A stretch of 64,000 bases of DNA from Thiodiazotropha sp040506775 (GCA_040506775.1 JBEVWC010000020.1:1-64000), one strand, 5' to 3'. Counted from the first letter of the stretch, positions 15,692-25,928 are shown. Made by a program: numbers and translations. The notes: generated from the letters alone by a model not told the origin.

Positions 15692-18568
15692 ATGAAGACC
15701 CAGAAACACATTTCATTGCCAAAGAAGGCCAGCGCGATCGCCCTGCTGATCAGCGCCACATACGGTTGTGCAGCACTTGCGGACGACGTTGAGATTTACC
15801 TGTATGAGCCACCCGATCCGGTACCGCCCAACGTACTGTTCGTGCTTGACGAATCCGGCAGTATGAGCACCCGGGATGCCCTGGACATCGATAACAACCG
15901 CGTATCCCGCCGCGATGCTCTGGTTGAAGCGATGAACAACATCTTCAGTCAGGACTCGATGCAGAGCGTGAATGCAGCAATGATGGGCTATACCACCGTC
16001 AGCGGAGAGAATACCGCATTGCGCTTCGTCGCCCATACCGGCGAATTTCAACTGGTGGAAGACAACCCCGCCCTGTTCCAATCCCGGATCGATGCCCTGC
16101 GCACCCTTAACTACACACCGACCGTGAAGGCCCTGGAAAGCGCCGTCGCCTGGTTCCGCAATGACCAGACCTTTACCGACTATTACAACCACACCATGAC
16201 CTCGCCGATTGCCGGCGACCCTGCGGATAACTGGTGCAAACCGAACCACATCGTACTGCTGTCAGACGGTGAACCGAACTCCAACAGCCCCACATCCGGG
16301 TTGAGGTACGGCCTGACATCCTACGAAGGCACCAATTGCGCCAGCGACGCAGAATCCCGATATCAGGACGGCCGTTGCGCCCGTGAAATCGCGGGATGGG
16401 CCAACACGACCGATCTCGAAACCGGCGAAGGCTGGACCGATCAGCAGCACATCATTACCCACACCATCGGATTCGCCACCACTTCGTCAACCGAGGCGTT
16501 TCTCAGATCAATATCCCGCGAAGGCGGAGGCCAATTTTACCCCGCCAGAAGCGCGGGAGACCTGGTAACTGCCTTCGAATCGATCCTGACCGAAGCCCAG
16601 CAGTCGATCCCGTACACCTACACGGCCCCGGTCATCCCCTTCAACCAGGATAACGCTGCCGTGAGCGGTAACCTGATCTATGTGCCGATGTTCGAACCCA
16701 CCGCAACACGCTTCTGGAAAGGTAATCTGAAAAGCTACACCATCCGTGCGGTTGATAACGGGGGTTCCACTGAGATTGAACTTCTCGACGCCAATGACCG
16801 ACCGATCGTCAATGAACGCTACGAGTTCGTCAGTTCAACGGATCATTGGAGTACCTCCAATGACGGCGGCCAGCCACTTGTCAACGGCGCGGCGGCTCAT
16901 ATGGGCACAGATGGCAGCACCCGGATGCTGTTCACGAACATAGATGAGAGTCTTCCCTTATCCAGCGCAACCAACCGGGTCACCACCAACACCATCACCA
17001 ACGAAATGCTGAATGTCGGTACCGACGTGCAGCGTGAAGACCTGATCAACTGGATGACCTGGAACTGGACCGCACCCGCACCGGTTGGCGATGAGGAACC
17101 TTTGGCCTCGCGGGAAGGTGTGATGGGCGCGCCCATCCATACCCAACCTGCCGTAGTGGATTACGGAAATAACGACTCCGTCATCTACATGCCGACCAGC
17201 GAGGGCGTACTCGAAGCCATTGACGCGGAAACCGGCGAGGAACTCTGGGCCTTCATGCCGCAGGATCTGCTTCCCGACATCGCCATCATCAAATCAAACA
17301 GTGAATCCGCGGTCCCCTACTACGGGCTCGATGGTCCGATGACCATCTACGAAACGCATGGTCAGAAAATGCTCATCGTCGGCATGCGCCGGGGTGGTAA
17401 AAGCTACTACATGCTGAACATCACCGACAGGCTCGAGCCGACCTTCGTCTCCCAGATCACCGATCCCGATACGTCCAATACCGGTGACAGTTTCGACGGC
17501 CTGGGTCAAACCTGGTCAAAACCCCTGTTGACACGCATGTATGTCGGCGGCAGCATCATGGATGTACTGGTATTTGGCGGTGGTTATGATACCGACCAGG
17601 ATACCGCCACAACGAGAGCCGACGACGACGAAGGTAACGCAATCTTCATCGTCAATGCGCTGGATGGCACCCTGGTACGAAAGATCTCCAACAGCACCAC
17701 CGGCGTATCCGGAATGGATAACGCCCTGGCCGCTACCGTACTGCCCTTCGATATCGACCGCAACGGCATTCTTGATCGCCTGTATGCGGCGGACGTCGGC
17801 GGACGTATCATCAGAATCGACATACCGGAAGACGCGACTTCATCCCTCACAGGTGGTGTCATTGCGGACATCTACGGAGGTTCGGCCACCCAGTACCGCC
17901 GCTTCTTCAACACGCCTGAAGTTGGCTATTACAACCGCAACGGTATCCAGTATCTCGCCATCCTGATTGGCACGGGCAATCGGCCTAATCCGCTGGACAC
18001 CACGGTGACCGACCGCTTCTACATGATCAAGGATCCGAATGTCTGGGCAGCTCCGGCAACCTATGTCGCGGTAACCAACAGTGATCTGTACGATGTCACC
18101 GACAACCTGATCCAGGACGGCGGCGACAATGAAAGAACCACCGCGCTCAGCAACCTGGCGTCAGCACAAGGATGGTATCTGGACTTCAGAACCTCCGAAA
18201 AATCTTTCTCCAAGGCTGTGCTCTATAACTACGCAGTGTTGTTCACCACCTTCAGTGCCACCCGGGACGAGGAACTGGCGGTCTGCGAGGCACGCGGTGC
18301 AACCGGCATTTCACGCTTTTACGCCATCAACATGATCGATGGAACGGCCATGTTCGCCGGACTGGGCGGGGACAGCTCAACGCTCAGCGGCGGTGACCGT
18401 TCGAAAGTCCTGAACATGCTCGGAATGCCGCCGACTCCGACTCTGGTCTTCCCTGATGCCGGTCAAGGCATGCTGGGTTCGGTGGTCAAGGCCATGGTCG
18501 GCCTGGAAGAGGTAACCGAATGGCCGATGCAGCTGATACCCATCTGGTGGGAAGAGGTGATCGAATGA
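15692..18568 (+). CDS. pilY1: Type IV pilus tip adhesin/assembly protein PilY1
   Basis: A 958-aa exported protein with signal peptide (LLISATYGCAALA). The N-terminal von Willebrand A domain carries the metal site D-E-S-G-S-M-S from residue 53. The C-terminal half (from about residue 480) is the PilY1 beta-propeller: VGGGYDTDQDTATTRADDDE-like blades and a calcium-binding loop DIDRNGILDRLYAAD starting near residue 687. PilY1 sits at the pilus tip, promotes extension and adhesion, and in Pseudomonas takes part in surface sensing linked to c-di-GMP. It is somewhat shorter than the Pseudomonas protein (about 1160 aa). AGGAG lies before the ATG. Its stop overlaps the pilE start. Confidence 0.93.
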   Translation: MKTQKHISLPKKASAIALLISATYGCAALADDVEIYLYEPPDPVPPNVLFVLDESGSMSTRDALDIDNNRVSRRDALVEAMNNIFSQDSMQSVNAAMMGYTTVSGENTALRFVAHTGEFQLVEDNPALFQSRIDALRTLNYTPTVKALESAVAWFRNDQTFTDYYNHTMTSPIAGDPADNWCKPNHIVLLSDGEPNSNSPTSGLRYGLTSYEGTNCASDAESRYQDGRCAREIAGWANTTDLETGEGWTDQQHIITHTIGFATTSSTEAFLRSISREGGGQFYPARSAGDLVTAFESILTEAQQSIPYTYTAPVIPFNQDNAAVSGNLIYVPMFEPTATRFWKGNLKSYTIRAVDNGGSTEIELLDANDRPIVNERYEFVSSTDHWSTSNDGGQPLVNGAAAHMGTDGSTRMLFTNIDESLPLSSATNRVTTNTITNEMLNVGTDVQREDLINWMTWNWTAPAPVGDEEPLASREGVMGAPIHTQPAVVDYGNNDSVIYMPTSEGVLEAIDAETGEELWAFMPQDLLPDIAIIKSNSESAVPYYGLDGPMTIYETHGQKMLIVGMRRGGKSYYMLNITDRLEPTFVSQITDPDTSNTGDSFDGLGQTWSKPLLTRMYVGGSIMDVLVFGGGYDTDQDTATTRADDDEGNAIFIVNALDGTLVRKISNSTTGVSGMDNALAATVLPFDIDRNGILDRLYAADVGGRIIRIDIPEDATSSLTGGVIADIYGGSATQYRRFFNTPEVGYYNRNGIQYLAILIGTGNRPNPLDTTVTDRFYMIKDPNVWAAPATYVAVTNSDLYDVTDNLIQDGGDNERTTALSNLASAQGWYLDFRTSEKSFSKAVLYNYAVLFTTFSATRDEELAVCEARGATGISRFYAINMIDGTAMFAGLGGDSSTLSGGDRSKVLNMLGMPPTPTLVFPDAGQGMLGSVVKAMVGLEEVTEWPMQLIPIWWEEVIE

Positions 18569-18993
18569 GCGTGCAACGCGTACGGCAATCAGGTTTCACC
18601 CTGGTCGAGCTCATGATCGTAGTAGCGATCGTCGGTATATTGGCGGCGATCGCGTTTCCAAGCTATCAGGACTATGTCCGAAAGGGCCATAGAAACGATG
18701 GCATGAAGACACTGATGCAAGCCGCGCAGAAGCTGGAAATCTACCGATCCACTCATGCGACGTACACCATAGACCCAGCTGAAGCGGGTATTGATACCGA
18801 AAGTCCAGAAAGGTACTACGACAACCTGCGGATCACCGCAGGACCCTGCCTGAACATCGGTAACTGTTACACACTTGAGATCACCCCCACCAACAGAGGC
18901 GGACAAAATCAGGATACCGTCACAGGCTACCGCCTCCACTCCACCGGCCTGAAAGAGCGTAATGAGGGCGGATGGGTTGAGGGCTGGAAATAG
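18565..18993 (+). CDS. pilE: Type IV pilin PilE
   Basis: A 142-aa pilin with leader MSVQRVRQSG and mature FTLVELMIVVAIVGILAAIAFPSYQDYVRKGHR, having the invariant Glu5. A C-terminal Cys pair (GPCLNIGNC) is close-spaced, as in PilE of Pseudomonas minor pilin operons. The ATG at 18565 overlaps the pilY1 TGA. The gene closes the operon. A short GC hairpin (ACCCGG-TCG-CCGGGT) follows at about 18998 without a T tract, so it is not a convincing terminator. Confidence 0.92.
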   Translation: MSVQRVRQSGFTLVELMIVVAIVGILAAIAFPSYQDYVRKGHRNDGMKTLMQAAQKLEIYRSTHATYTIDPAEAGIDTESPERYYDNLRITAGPCLNIGNCYTLEITPTNRGGQNQDTVTGYRLHSTGLKERNEGGWVEGWK

Positions 18994-19100
18994 TGGCACC
19001 CGGTCGCCGGGTACAGGACGAAACCCGGCGATTATACTGCGGAATCCATGCCTGCTAAGATGAGGATCTTGATTAACAAATCCAGACGAACGAACGCCAC

Positions 19101-20204
19101 ATGACAGACTGCCTGATCGTCGGCGGCGGCCTCATGGGTATGCTCACTGCCAAAGAGCTGCACGATGCCGGCATGCACGTCACCCTGCTCGAAGCAGGCC
19201 GGGTCGGCCGCGAATCCTCCTGGGCCGGCGGGGGAATACTGTCCCCGCTCTACCCCTGGCGTTACCCGGACCCGGTCACCGCCCTCGCCCGCTGGAGCCA
19301 ACAGGCCTATCCCGATCTCGCCGCCCGACTCACCCGGGAGAGCGGTATTGACCCGGAACTCACCCCAAGCGGACTGCTGGTGCTGAATCCCGATGATTCC
19401 GAGTGGGCACTGGACTGGTCTCGACGACACGATCAAACACTGGAGTTGATCGACTCTCAACATATCGAGACCTGTGAACCGGCACTCAGTCACGCTACTG
19501 GGGATGCCATCTGGATGCCCAAAGTCGGGCAGATTCGCAATCCCCGTCTGGTTAAATCCCTGTACGCCTCCCTCAGTGAGGGAGTAACCATCATTCAGGA
19601 CCAAACCGTCACTGGCCTGATTACAGAGCACAACCGGGTTGCTGGCGTCACGACCCCAAGCGGGCAGTATCGTGCACAGAGGGTGATCATCTGCGCGGGC
19701 GCATGGAGCGGCAAACTGCTGAAGCAACTGGCAATGGCTCCGGCCATTGAACCTGTACTCGGTCAGATGATCATTTTTCGTCATCGTCCGGAGCGCATTA
19801 AACGCATCACCCTGCACAACAACCGCTATGTCATCCCCCGACGCGACGGACGCATCCTGATCGGCAGCACCCTGGAGCACCGGGGCTTTGACAAGCAGAC
19901 CAGCGAACAGGCCAAGCAATCGCTGCGGGACTATGCGCTCAACCATTTTCCGGAACTCGCTGAGGCTGAGATCGAACACCACTGGGCGGGACTGCGCCCC
20001 GGGTCACCGGCGGGCATCCCATACATCGGGCCTGTTCCACAAATCCCGGGCCTGTACATCAATGCCGGTCATTTCCGTAACGGCGTGGTGCTCGGACCCG
20101 CGTCCTGCCGCCTCATCGCCGACCTGGTAGTGGAACGCGACCCGATCCTTCCCCCAGAACCCTACCGCCTGTCCGCCGACCGGGACGAGCTGCCTTCCGG
20201 GTGA
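19101..20204 (+). CDS. thiO: Glycine oxidase ThiO
   Basis: A 367-aa FAD-dependent amine oxidase. The N-terminus DCLIVGGGLMGMLTAKELHDAG is the FAD ADP-binding motif. GRESSWAGGGILSPLYPWRYPD matches the ThiO/DAO active-site entry region, and the C-terminal HHWAGLRPGSPAGIPYIGP ... NAGHFRNGVVLGP is typical of ThiO. ThiO oxidises glycine to the imine used to build the thiazole of thiamine. No other thi gene is adjacent, so assignment rests on sequence alone. It ends about 100 bases before tRNA-Thr. Confidence 0.88.
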   Translation: MTDCLIVGGGLMGMLTAKELHDAGMHVTLLEAGRVGRESSWAGGGILSPLYPWRYPDPVTALARWSQQAYPDLAARLTRESGIDPELTPSGLLVLNPDDSEWALDWSRRHDQTLELIDSQHIETCEPALSHATGDAIWMPKVGQIRNPRLVKSLYASLSEGVTIIQDQTVTGLITEHNRVAGVTTPSGQYRAQRVIICAGAWSGKLLKQLAMAPAIEPVLGQMIIFRHRPERIKRITLHNNRYVIPRRDGRILIGSTLEHRGFDKQTSEQAKQSLRDYALNHFPELAEAEIEHHWAGLRPGSPAGIPYIGPVPQIPGLYINAGHFRNGVVLGPASCRLIADLVVERDPILPPEPYRLSADRDELPSG

Positions 20205-20258
20205 TTTCCCTGGCCACAAAATCGCCTCAAAAGGCGGTTCTCCCTGGTCCGGCAGGTG

Positions 20259-20288
20259 TAGACCCGGGCGTCTGGCCGCGTCTATAAT
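20259..20288 (+). promoter_or_regulatory. Promoter of tRNA-Thr
   Basis: A -10 TATAAT (20283-20288) with a -35-like TAGACC (20259-20264) at 18 bases. The -10 is followed by a GC-rich discriminator (GGCCGGC), typical of stringently controlled tRNA promoters. It ends 12 bases before the mature tRNA. Confidence 0.6.
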
Positions 20289-20300
20289 GGCCGGCTTCCA

Positions 20301-20376
<76 letters not shown>

Positions 20377-20393
20377 ATCCGCACCGAATCTTC

Positions 20394-20744
20394 ATGCCTG
20401 TCACCATGCGCTTGTTCAAAATCGTTTTTCTGAATCAGGGAAAGGTCTACGAAATCTTTGCGCGAACGGTTCGCCAGGGTGAACTGTATGGTTTCGTCGA
20501 GGTCGAGGACCTGATCTTCCAGGAAACCAGTTCCCTGGTCGTCGACCCCTCCGCGGAAAAGCTCAAAGAGGAGTTTTCCGGCGTCCAGCGCACCCGCATT
20601 CCCATCCACGCGGTGATCCGTATCGACGAAGTGGAAAAAAAGGACCACGGACCCGGGAAAATCATCGAGATCGACTCGGATTCCAACATCACCCCTTTCC
20701 CCAACCACTTTCTGGGGCCCAAGCGCACGCCGGACAAAGAGTGA
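20394..20744 (+). CDS. DUF1820 family protein
   Basis: A 116-aa protein with the DUF1820 pattern: RLFKIVFLNQGKVYEIFARTV near the N-terminus, GFVEVEDLIF and VDPSAEKLKEEFSGVQRTRIPIHAVIRIDEV in the middle. This family is restricted mainly to gammaproteobacteria and has no settled function. There is no signal peptide. The start could instead be the Met 12 bases downstream (20406); neither has a good ribosome-binding site. It follows tRNA-Thr by 17 bases and may share its transcript. Confidence 0.85.
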   Translation: MPVTMRLFKIVFLNQGKVYEIFARTVRQGELYGFVEVEDLIFQETSSLVVDPSAEKLKEEFSGVQRTRIPIHAVIRIDEVEKKDHGPGKIIEIDSDSNITPFPNHFLGPKRTPDKE

Positions 20745-20812
20745 TTGCGTTTCCGCATTGAGACCTCGAGCCGGTTATTGAGAATGGAGGGGTCATATTT
20801 TGGACCGCTCAC

Positions 20813-21376
20813 ATGAAATCGCTTATTACCTTGATCGGGCTGATGCTTATATTGCTCAGCGCATGCTCCGACCAACCGAACGATCAGGAGGCGGACGACA
20901 GCCTCTCTCCTCCCCTGCTCAGCGCAGCCGAGAGTGGTGATCTCCCCACCATCCGCAAGCTACTCGACGAAAACAGCCCCGTCGATGTCAAGGATGCCTG
21001 TCTCTGGACCCCTTTGATGAAAGCGGCCCTGAACGGCCATTTCGAGGCTGCCCAGCGCCTCCTTGAGGCAGGCGCGGATGTCAATCAACTGGACAAAGGG
21101 GGGTACTCGGCACTGATGCTGGCGGCGTCGAACAATCACGCGGAGATCGTGGAACTGCTGTTGCAGCACGGCGCGAACATTAACCAGATTGAGGTGACCG
21201 GAGGCTGGACTGCCCTCATATGGGCGGCCAAACAGGGTCATTCCGCTTCGGTCGAGGCACTCTTGAAATATCATCCGGACATGCAAATCCGGGATTTCGA
21301 CGGTCTCACAGCCCGGGAATGGGCGCAGAAGGCGGATCACCCGGATACTGCCGCCCTGCTTAACCAACCCGGTTGA
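20813..21376 (+). CDS. Ankyrin-repeat lipoprotein
   Basis: A 187-aa protein with a lipoprotein signal (MKSLITLIGLMLILLSAC, lipobox Cys18), so it is probably membrane-anchored. Four to five ankyrin repeats follow (about residues 33-180), with clear repeat signatures such as TPLMKAALNGHFEAAQRLLE, SALMLAASNNHAEIVELLLQ and TALIWAAKQGHSASVEALLK. Ankyrin repeats bind other proteins. Asp at lipoprotein position +2 is absent (Ser follows Cys), which predicts outer-membrane sorting. The partner is unknown. Confidence 0.85.
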   Translation: MKSLITLIGLMLILLSACSDQPNDQEADDSLSPPLLSAAESGDLPTIRKLLDENSPVDVKDACLWTPLMKAALNGHFEAAQRLLEAGADVNQLDKGGYSALMLAASNNHAEIVELLLQHGANINQIEVTGGWTALIWAAKQGHSASVEALLKYHPDMQIRDFDGLTAREWAQKADHPDTAALLNQPG

Positions 21377-21672
21377 GCCCATCCACCCTGCACGGGCTCC
21401 TTGATAAGGACGGAACTGCCTGTCATACCCCTCCCGGGATTCCATGATCTGTTCATCCTGCGCTTGCCATCCAGGCACCCTCGGTGAGTTGGCAGATGCA
21501 TCAATCCATCTATAATGATCTGGATCATCAGAAAAAAAATGAAGGGAATCTATGATGAATAGATCAACCCGTGCAGTGACTCAGTCCCGGCCCCGGAGTA
21601 AGACCTGAAGGACGCCTCACCGGATCAGTCACTGTTCAGGCCTGTTTCCCGACTTCCGCCTGGAGGTATCAC

Positions 21673-22125
21673 ATGCCGAGCCATATCAACAACGATCAGA
21701 GTTTTCGCGATGCCATCAACCAGCTGAAACCGGATCAGCAGCGCGAACTTGCAGGGAAATTCATCGCCAGCGTTGCCCACCTGAGTTCCGACCCGCGAAT
21801 CTCCCGGGCTATCAAGGCCACCTCGGATACATCCCTATCCGCCCAGGAATTGGAGGATGTCTACAAGGCCGTCAAGGCCTTCGCCACCCAGACCTATACC
21901 GCCTGCGGTCAGGACGCGGACTGGGGCGCCCAGGCCGAGCATTTCGTCGCCTCTGCCGCTGCGGCCGCGCTCAGCTCAGAAGATGACCAAAGCGCAAAGG
22001 CCGCCTGGAAGACCGCGATGCAGGCGCGGATGGCTAAAAACTGTGAAATGATTCTGAAGGATGAGGGCGGTGTCGCGAATGAGGCGGAAAACCAGTACAA
22101 ACTGACCGAGGAATTCCTCGCCTGA
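21673..22125 (+). CDS. Hypothetical helical protein (150 aa)
   Basis: A soluble, Ala-rich, mostly helical 150-aa protein with no signal peptide or membrane helix. Short recognisable stretches are FRDAINQLKPDQQRELAGKFIASV and YKAVKAFATQTYTACGQDADWGAQAEHFVASA. It has two cysteines. I do not recognise a family with certainty. GGAGGT precedes the ATG by about 7 bases, which supports translation. It stands alone between the ankyrin lipoprotein gene and pilU. Confidence 0.65.
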   Translation: MPSHINNDQSFRDAINQLKPDQQRELAGKFIASVAHLSSDPRISRAIKATSDTSLSAQELEDVYKAVKAFATQTYTACGQDADWGAQAEHFVASAAAAALSSEDDQSAKAAWKTAMQARMAKNCEMILKDEGGVANEAENQYKLTEEFLA

Positions 22126-22474
22126 GCAGCCGATCCGATTTCCACGTGATCGGCGGGTACGGCAGGCGAACATCCTGCGTTCCAGGCGGGCCAAGCGGAA
22201 TCACATGTAAACACTCTACCCTGGCGCTCTCTTGCACGATGACGGCCTGATGGGTGAGTTCCTTCACAGACGCTGACACATGTGCTTTCGCTCCCGTCCT
22301 GGGAATAAGAATCACCTATGAGCTGATTTCAGCCCTGACCAAGTCTGTCAGCTTCTGATGCTTGCGGATTTGCATAAAGAACGCCAGGATCCCAAACACA
22401 GTAAACCAAACCCTTTGGGTCATCCACGGACACCTGCGTTTGAGTCGGGTATCTGGCAGGCAATACGATACCGA
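22126..22474. other. Intergenic gap without recognisable gene
   Basis: The space between the 150-aa gene and the 3' end of pilU. Short frames on both strands have no ribosome-binding sites or family signatures. No hairpin with a T tract was seen. Confidence 0.5.
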
Positions 22475-23599
22475 TCAGTTTTTTCCGTCCATCAACGTGA
22501 TCCCATCCAGCCCGTCCACCAGAGAATCCTGGGCCCGGTTCGCACCCAGCTTGATCATCAGACGCACATCGTTTGCGGAGTCGGCATAGGCCAGCGCGTT
22601 TTCGTAGCTGATGACACCCTCTTCGTAGAGCTGGTAAAGGTGTTGATCGAAGGTGATCATGCCCATTTCCGTGGAGCGCTTCATTAGCTCCTTGAGCTTG
22701 TGAACCTCTCCCTTACGGATCATTTCAGCCGCCAGAGGACTGTTCAGCATCACCTCGATGGCCGCGCGACGCCCATTCCCATCGGATTTGGGGATCAGCT
22801 GCTGGGCGATGACGGCCTTGAGATTGAGTGACAGATCCATGAGGATCTGCTCGCGGTACTCTTCCGGGAAGAAATGGATGATCCGGTCGAGGGCCTGGTT
22901 GGCGTTGTTGGCATGCAGAGTGGACAGACACAGATGGCCGGTCTCGGCAAAGGTGATCGCATGTTCCATGGTTTCACGGGTGCGAATTTCGCCGATCAGG
23001 ATCACATCCGGGGCCTGGCGCAGGGTGTTCTTCAAGGCGATTGGGTAAGACTCGGTATCGATGCCGACTTCACGCTGGGTGATGATGCAGCGATTGTGGT
23101 CATGCATGTACTCGATAGGGTCCTCGATACTGATGATATGACCGTCACCGTGATTGTTGCGATATCCGATCATGGCCGCCAGGGAGGTCGATTTACCGGT
23201 ACCGGTCGCACCTACAAAGATCACCAGGCCACGCTTCGCCATGGACAGATCCTGAATGATGGGCGGCAGGTAAAGTGAATCCAGGGTGGGAATATTGGTT
23301 TCGATGCGGCGCAACACCATCCCCACCGCGTCACGCTGGATAAAGGCGCTCACGCGGAAGCGGCCGATGCGCTTGGCGCTGATCGCGAAGTTGCACTCCT
23401 TGGTCTCGTCAAACTCCCGTTGCTGGGCATCGGTCATGATGCTGTAGGCCAGGGATTTGGTCTGCTGCGCGGTGAGCGGATTCTTGTTGACGGAATGGAT
23501 CTTTCCATTGACCTTGATCGACGGCTCACGACCCGCCGTGATGAAGAGATCCGAGGCCTTGTTCTTGACCATCATGGACAGGAGTGAATTCAGCTCCAT
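22475..23599 (-). CDS. pilU: Twitching motility ATPase PilU
   Basis: A 374-aa hexameric retraction ATPase, accessory to PilT. Walker A GATGTGKSTS lies near residue 135, the Asp box around IEDPIEYMHDHN, Walker B LIGEIRTRETMEHAI and the His box near ETGHLCLSTLHANNANQALDRI. The N-terminus MELNSLLSMMVKNKASDLFITAGREPSIKVNG and an extended C-terminal region separate PilU from PilT. It lies 102 bases downstream of pilT on the same strand, the usual pilTU order. Confidence 0.95.
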   Translation of the reverse strand: MELNSLLSMMVKNKASDLFITAGREPSIKVNGKIHSVNKNPLTAQQTKSLAYSIMTDAQQREFDETKECNFAISAKRIGRFRVSAFIQRDAVGMVLRRIETNIPTLDSLYLPPIIQDLSMAKRGLVIFVGATGTGKSTSLAAMIGYRNNHGDGHIISIEDPIEYMHDHNRCIITQREVGIDTESYPIALKNTLRQAPDVILIGEIRTRETMEHAITFAETGHLCLSTLHANNANQALDRIIHFFPEEYREQILMDLSLNLKAVIAQQLIPKSDGNGRRAAIEVMLNSPLAAEMIRKGEVHKLKELMKRSTEMGMITFDQHLYQLYEEGVISYENALAYADSANDVRLMIKLGANRAQDSLVDGLDGITLMDGKN

Positions 23600-23701
23600 T
23601 CGCGTTTCCTCTCAATATCTGTCGCAGGCATCTACCCGCATTGTCCAACGATCCGCCCTGCATGAACTGCCAGGCCGGAGAGGCGTGCATCCTGTCCTCT
23701 G

Positions 23702-24736
23702 TTAAAACTGGTCCTTGTTCTGCGCCTTCGCCTTGGCATCGAGCCGGCTGACCACACCCCGTTGCACCAACTCCTTGAGTGCCTGGTCCATGGTGGTCAT
23801 ACCCGCTGCCTGGCCGGTCTGAATCGCCGAATACATCTGCGCCACCTTGTCTTCGCGAATCAGGTTACGGATGGCCGGAGTACCGATCATGATCTCCCAT
23901 CCGGCAATACGACCGCCGCCGATCTTTTTTAACAGGGTCTGGGCGATGACCGCGCGCAGGGACTCGGAAAGCATGGAACGGACCATCGACTTCTCGCCTG
24001 CGGGGAACACATCGATGATACGATCGATGGTCTTGGCGGCGGAACTGGTATGCAGGGTGCCGAATACCAGATGCCCGGTTTCCGCGGCGGTGAGTGCCAG
24101 GCGGATGGTTTCAAGGTCACGCAACTCGCCTACCAGAATGATGTCCGGGTCTTCACGCAACGCGGATCGCAGCGCCTCGGCAAAACCCAGGGTATCGCGG
24201 TGTACCTCGCGCTGATTGATCAGGCACTTCTTGCTGTTGTGAACAAACTCGATCGGATCTTCGATGGTGAGAATGTGGGAGTAGTCATTGTCGTTCTTGT
24301 AATCCATCATCGCGGCAAGGGTGGTGGACTTACCCGAACCCGTCGGTCCGGTGACCAGCACCAGACCACGCGGCACATCCACGATCTCCTTGAAGATCGG
24401 CGGACATCCCAGGTCATCCAGGGTCAGCACCTTTGAAGGGATGGTACGAAATACCGCTGAGGCACCGCGGGCCTGATTGAAGGCGTTGACACGGAAACGC
24501 GCCAGCCCCGGGATCTCGAAGGAGAAGTCGTTCTCCAGGAACTCCTCGAAGTCCTTGCGCTGCTTGTCGTTCATAATGTCGTACACCAGCGCATGCACCA
24601 CCTTGTGTTCAAGCGCCGGCACGTTGATGCGTCGAATGTCACCGTCGACGCGAATCATCGGCGGCAGGCCGGCTGACAGGTGCAAGTCGGATGCGTTGTG
24701 TTTGACACTGAAAGCCAAGAGTTCAGCGATATCCAT
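23702..24736 (-). CDS. pilT: Type IV pilus retraction ATPase PilT
   Basis: A 344-aa retraction motor. It starts MDIAELLAFSVKHNASDLHLSAG, as most gammaproteobacterial PilT. Walker A GPTGSGKSTT is near residue 134, with the LTIEDPIEFVHNSKKCLINQREV Asp box, LVGELRDLETIRLALTAAETGH, and the AIRNLIREDK motif near residue 287 needed for retraction. It is the first gene of pilTU and diverges from yggS, the conserved arrangement in Pseudomonas-like genomes. Confidence 0.97.
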   Translation of the reverse strand: MDIAELLAFSVKHNASDLHLSAGLPPMIRVDGDIRRINVPALEHKVVHALVYDIMNDKQRKDFEEFLENDFSFEIPGLARFRVNAFNQARGASAVFRTIPSKVLTLDDLGCPPIFKEIVDVPRGLVLVTGPTGSGKSTTLAAMMDYKNDNDYSHILTIEDPIEFVHNSKKCLINQREVHRDTLGFAEALRSALREDPDIILVGELRDLETIRLALTAAETGHLVFGTLHTSSAAKTIDRIIDVFPAGEKSMVRSMLSESLRAVIAQTLLKKIGGGRIAGWEIMIGTPAIRNLIREDKVAQMYSAIQTGQAAGMTTMDQALKELVQRGVVSRLDAKAKAQNKDQF

Positions 24737-25181
24737 TCATTCCCCCAATTTCACCGGGCAACTCGTGCCCTAACGGATCCTGGCACAGCTGGGTGCGCTT
24801 ACGGTTTTTACTGTCTTATGAGCCACTAAGGCTTGTTTCTGTATCGACGATCACACGGATAAGTTTAGTCACCCTGTCACCCGGTGCCCGGGTGGTCTGC
24901 CCCGGAACAGCGGGATGAGCTCCCGGGTGATCGAACCGCATCTTCGAAGCCCCGTATTCAACCGGGCTATGGTTTTCACAGAGATTACTGGAATATCATA
25001 GGCACCAGAGACTGCAATACATCAGGGACAATCCCGCAGTGTCGGGCTCCGATTCATCGATCAGCTCAACCGGCCTTGACCATTACTTGAAATGGCAACT
25101 GCCTGTCCTTACATGAGAAAATAATATACTACTAGCCGCGGAAAAAAACCGCTCTGCATCAATAAACCGCATCTGAACAAC
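24737..25181. other. Divergent pilT / yggS upstream region
   Basis: No gene is supported. A plus-strand -10-like TATACT at 25125-25130 lies about 50 bases before the yggS start and may drive it, though no good -35 is seen. A GC hairpin-rich stretch lies around 24880-24930. Confidence 0.45.
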
Positions 25182-25898
25182 GTGACAAACAACCCACCCA
25201 GCCATGATCAGGATCCCACACAAGGGTATCGAGGGGTACTTCAACGCATCCGAGAGGCCGAAGCGGCCTGTGGACGTGAAACCGGCAGTGTAGAACTGCT
25301 GGCAGTGAGTAAGACCCGCTCTGCGCAGGAGATCCGCACTCTGGCCGAACTGGGTCAGGTGCAGTTCGGCGAGAACTATCTGCAGGAGGCGCTGGGCAAG
25401 ATTGAGGAACTGCAGGCACTGAAACTCTGCTGGCACTTTATCGGTCGAATTCAGAGCAACAAGACCCGGCCGATCGCGGAACATTTCGACTGGGTACACA
25501 GTGTCGCCAGTCTGAAGCACGCAACCCGGCTCAACGAACAGCGGCCGGAAACCAGGACCCCGTTGAATGTCTGCCTGCAGGTCAACACCAGCGGCGAGGC
25601 AAGCAAAGACGGTCACGAACCCGAGGCGCTGGAGGAATTGCTGCCCGCCTACCAGGCATTGGAAAACCTGCGGATTCGGGGGCTGATGACCATACCGGCG
25701 CCCCTCCGGCCGGGAGACGATCCGCGTCAGCCGTTTCAACAGCTGAGCGCCCTCAGGGATCGCCTGAGCACCCGGTCGCTGCCCCTGGAGACGCTTTCCA
25801 TGGGCATGTCTGACGACCTGGAAGCCGCTGTGTGCGAAGGTGCCACGATGGTCCGTATCGGTACCGCAATCTTTGGCCCGCGACAGTATAATAAGTGA
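25182..25898 (+). CDS. yggS: Pyridoxal phosphate homeostasis protein YggS (PLPBP)
   Basis: A 238-aa PLP-binding TIM-barrel protein that buffers cellular PLP. Seen: LLAVSKTRSAQEI with the PLP lysine, FGENYLQEALGKI, WHFIGRIQSNKTR, VNTSGEASKDG, RGLMTIPAP, LSMGMSDDLEAAV and VRIGTAIFG, which are all family signatures. The start is a GTG at 25182. It opens the conserved yggS-proC-yggT-yggU cluster. Confidence 0.95.
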   Translation: MTNNPPSHDQDPTQGYRGVLQRIREAEAACGRETGSVELLAVSKTRSAQEIRTLAELGQVQFGENYLQEALGKIEELQALKLCWHFIGRIQSNKTRPIAEHFDWVHSVASLKHATRLNEQRPETRTPLNVCLQVNTSGEASKDGHEPEALEELLPAYQALENLRIRGLMTIPAPLRPGDDPRQPFQQLSALRDRLSTRSLPLETLSMGMSDDLEAAVCEGATMVRIGTAIFGPRQYNK

Positions 25899-25928
25899 CA
25901 ACTACAACCCGATGGCCCCAATAAGCGA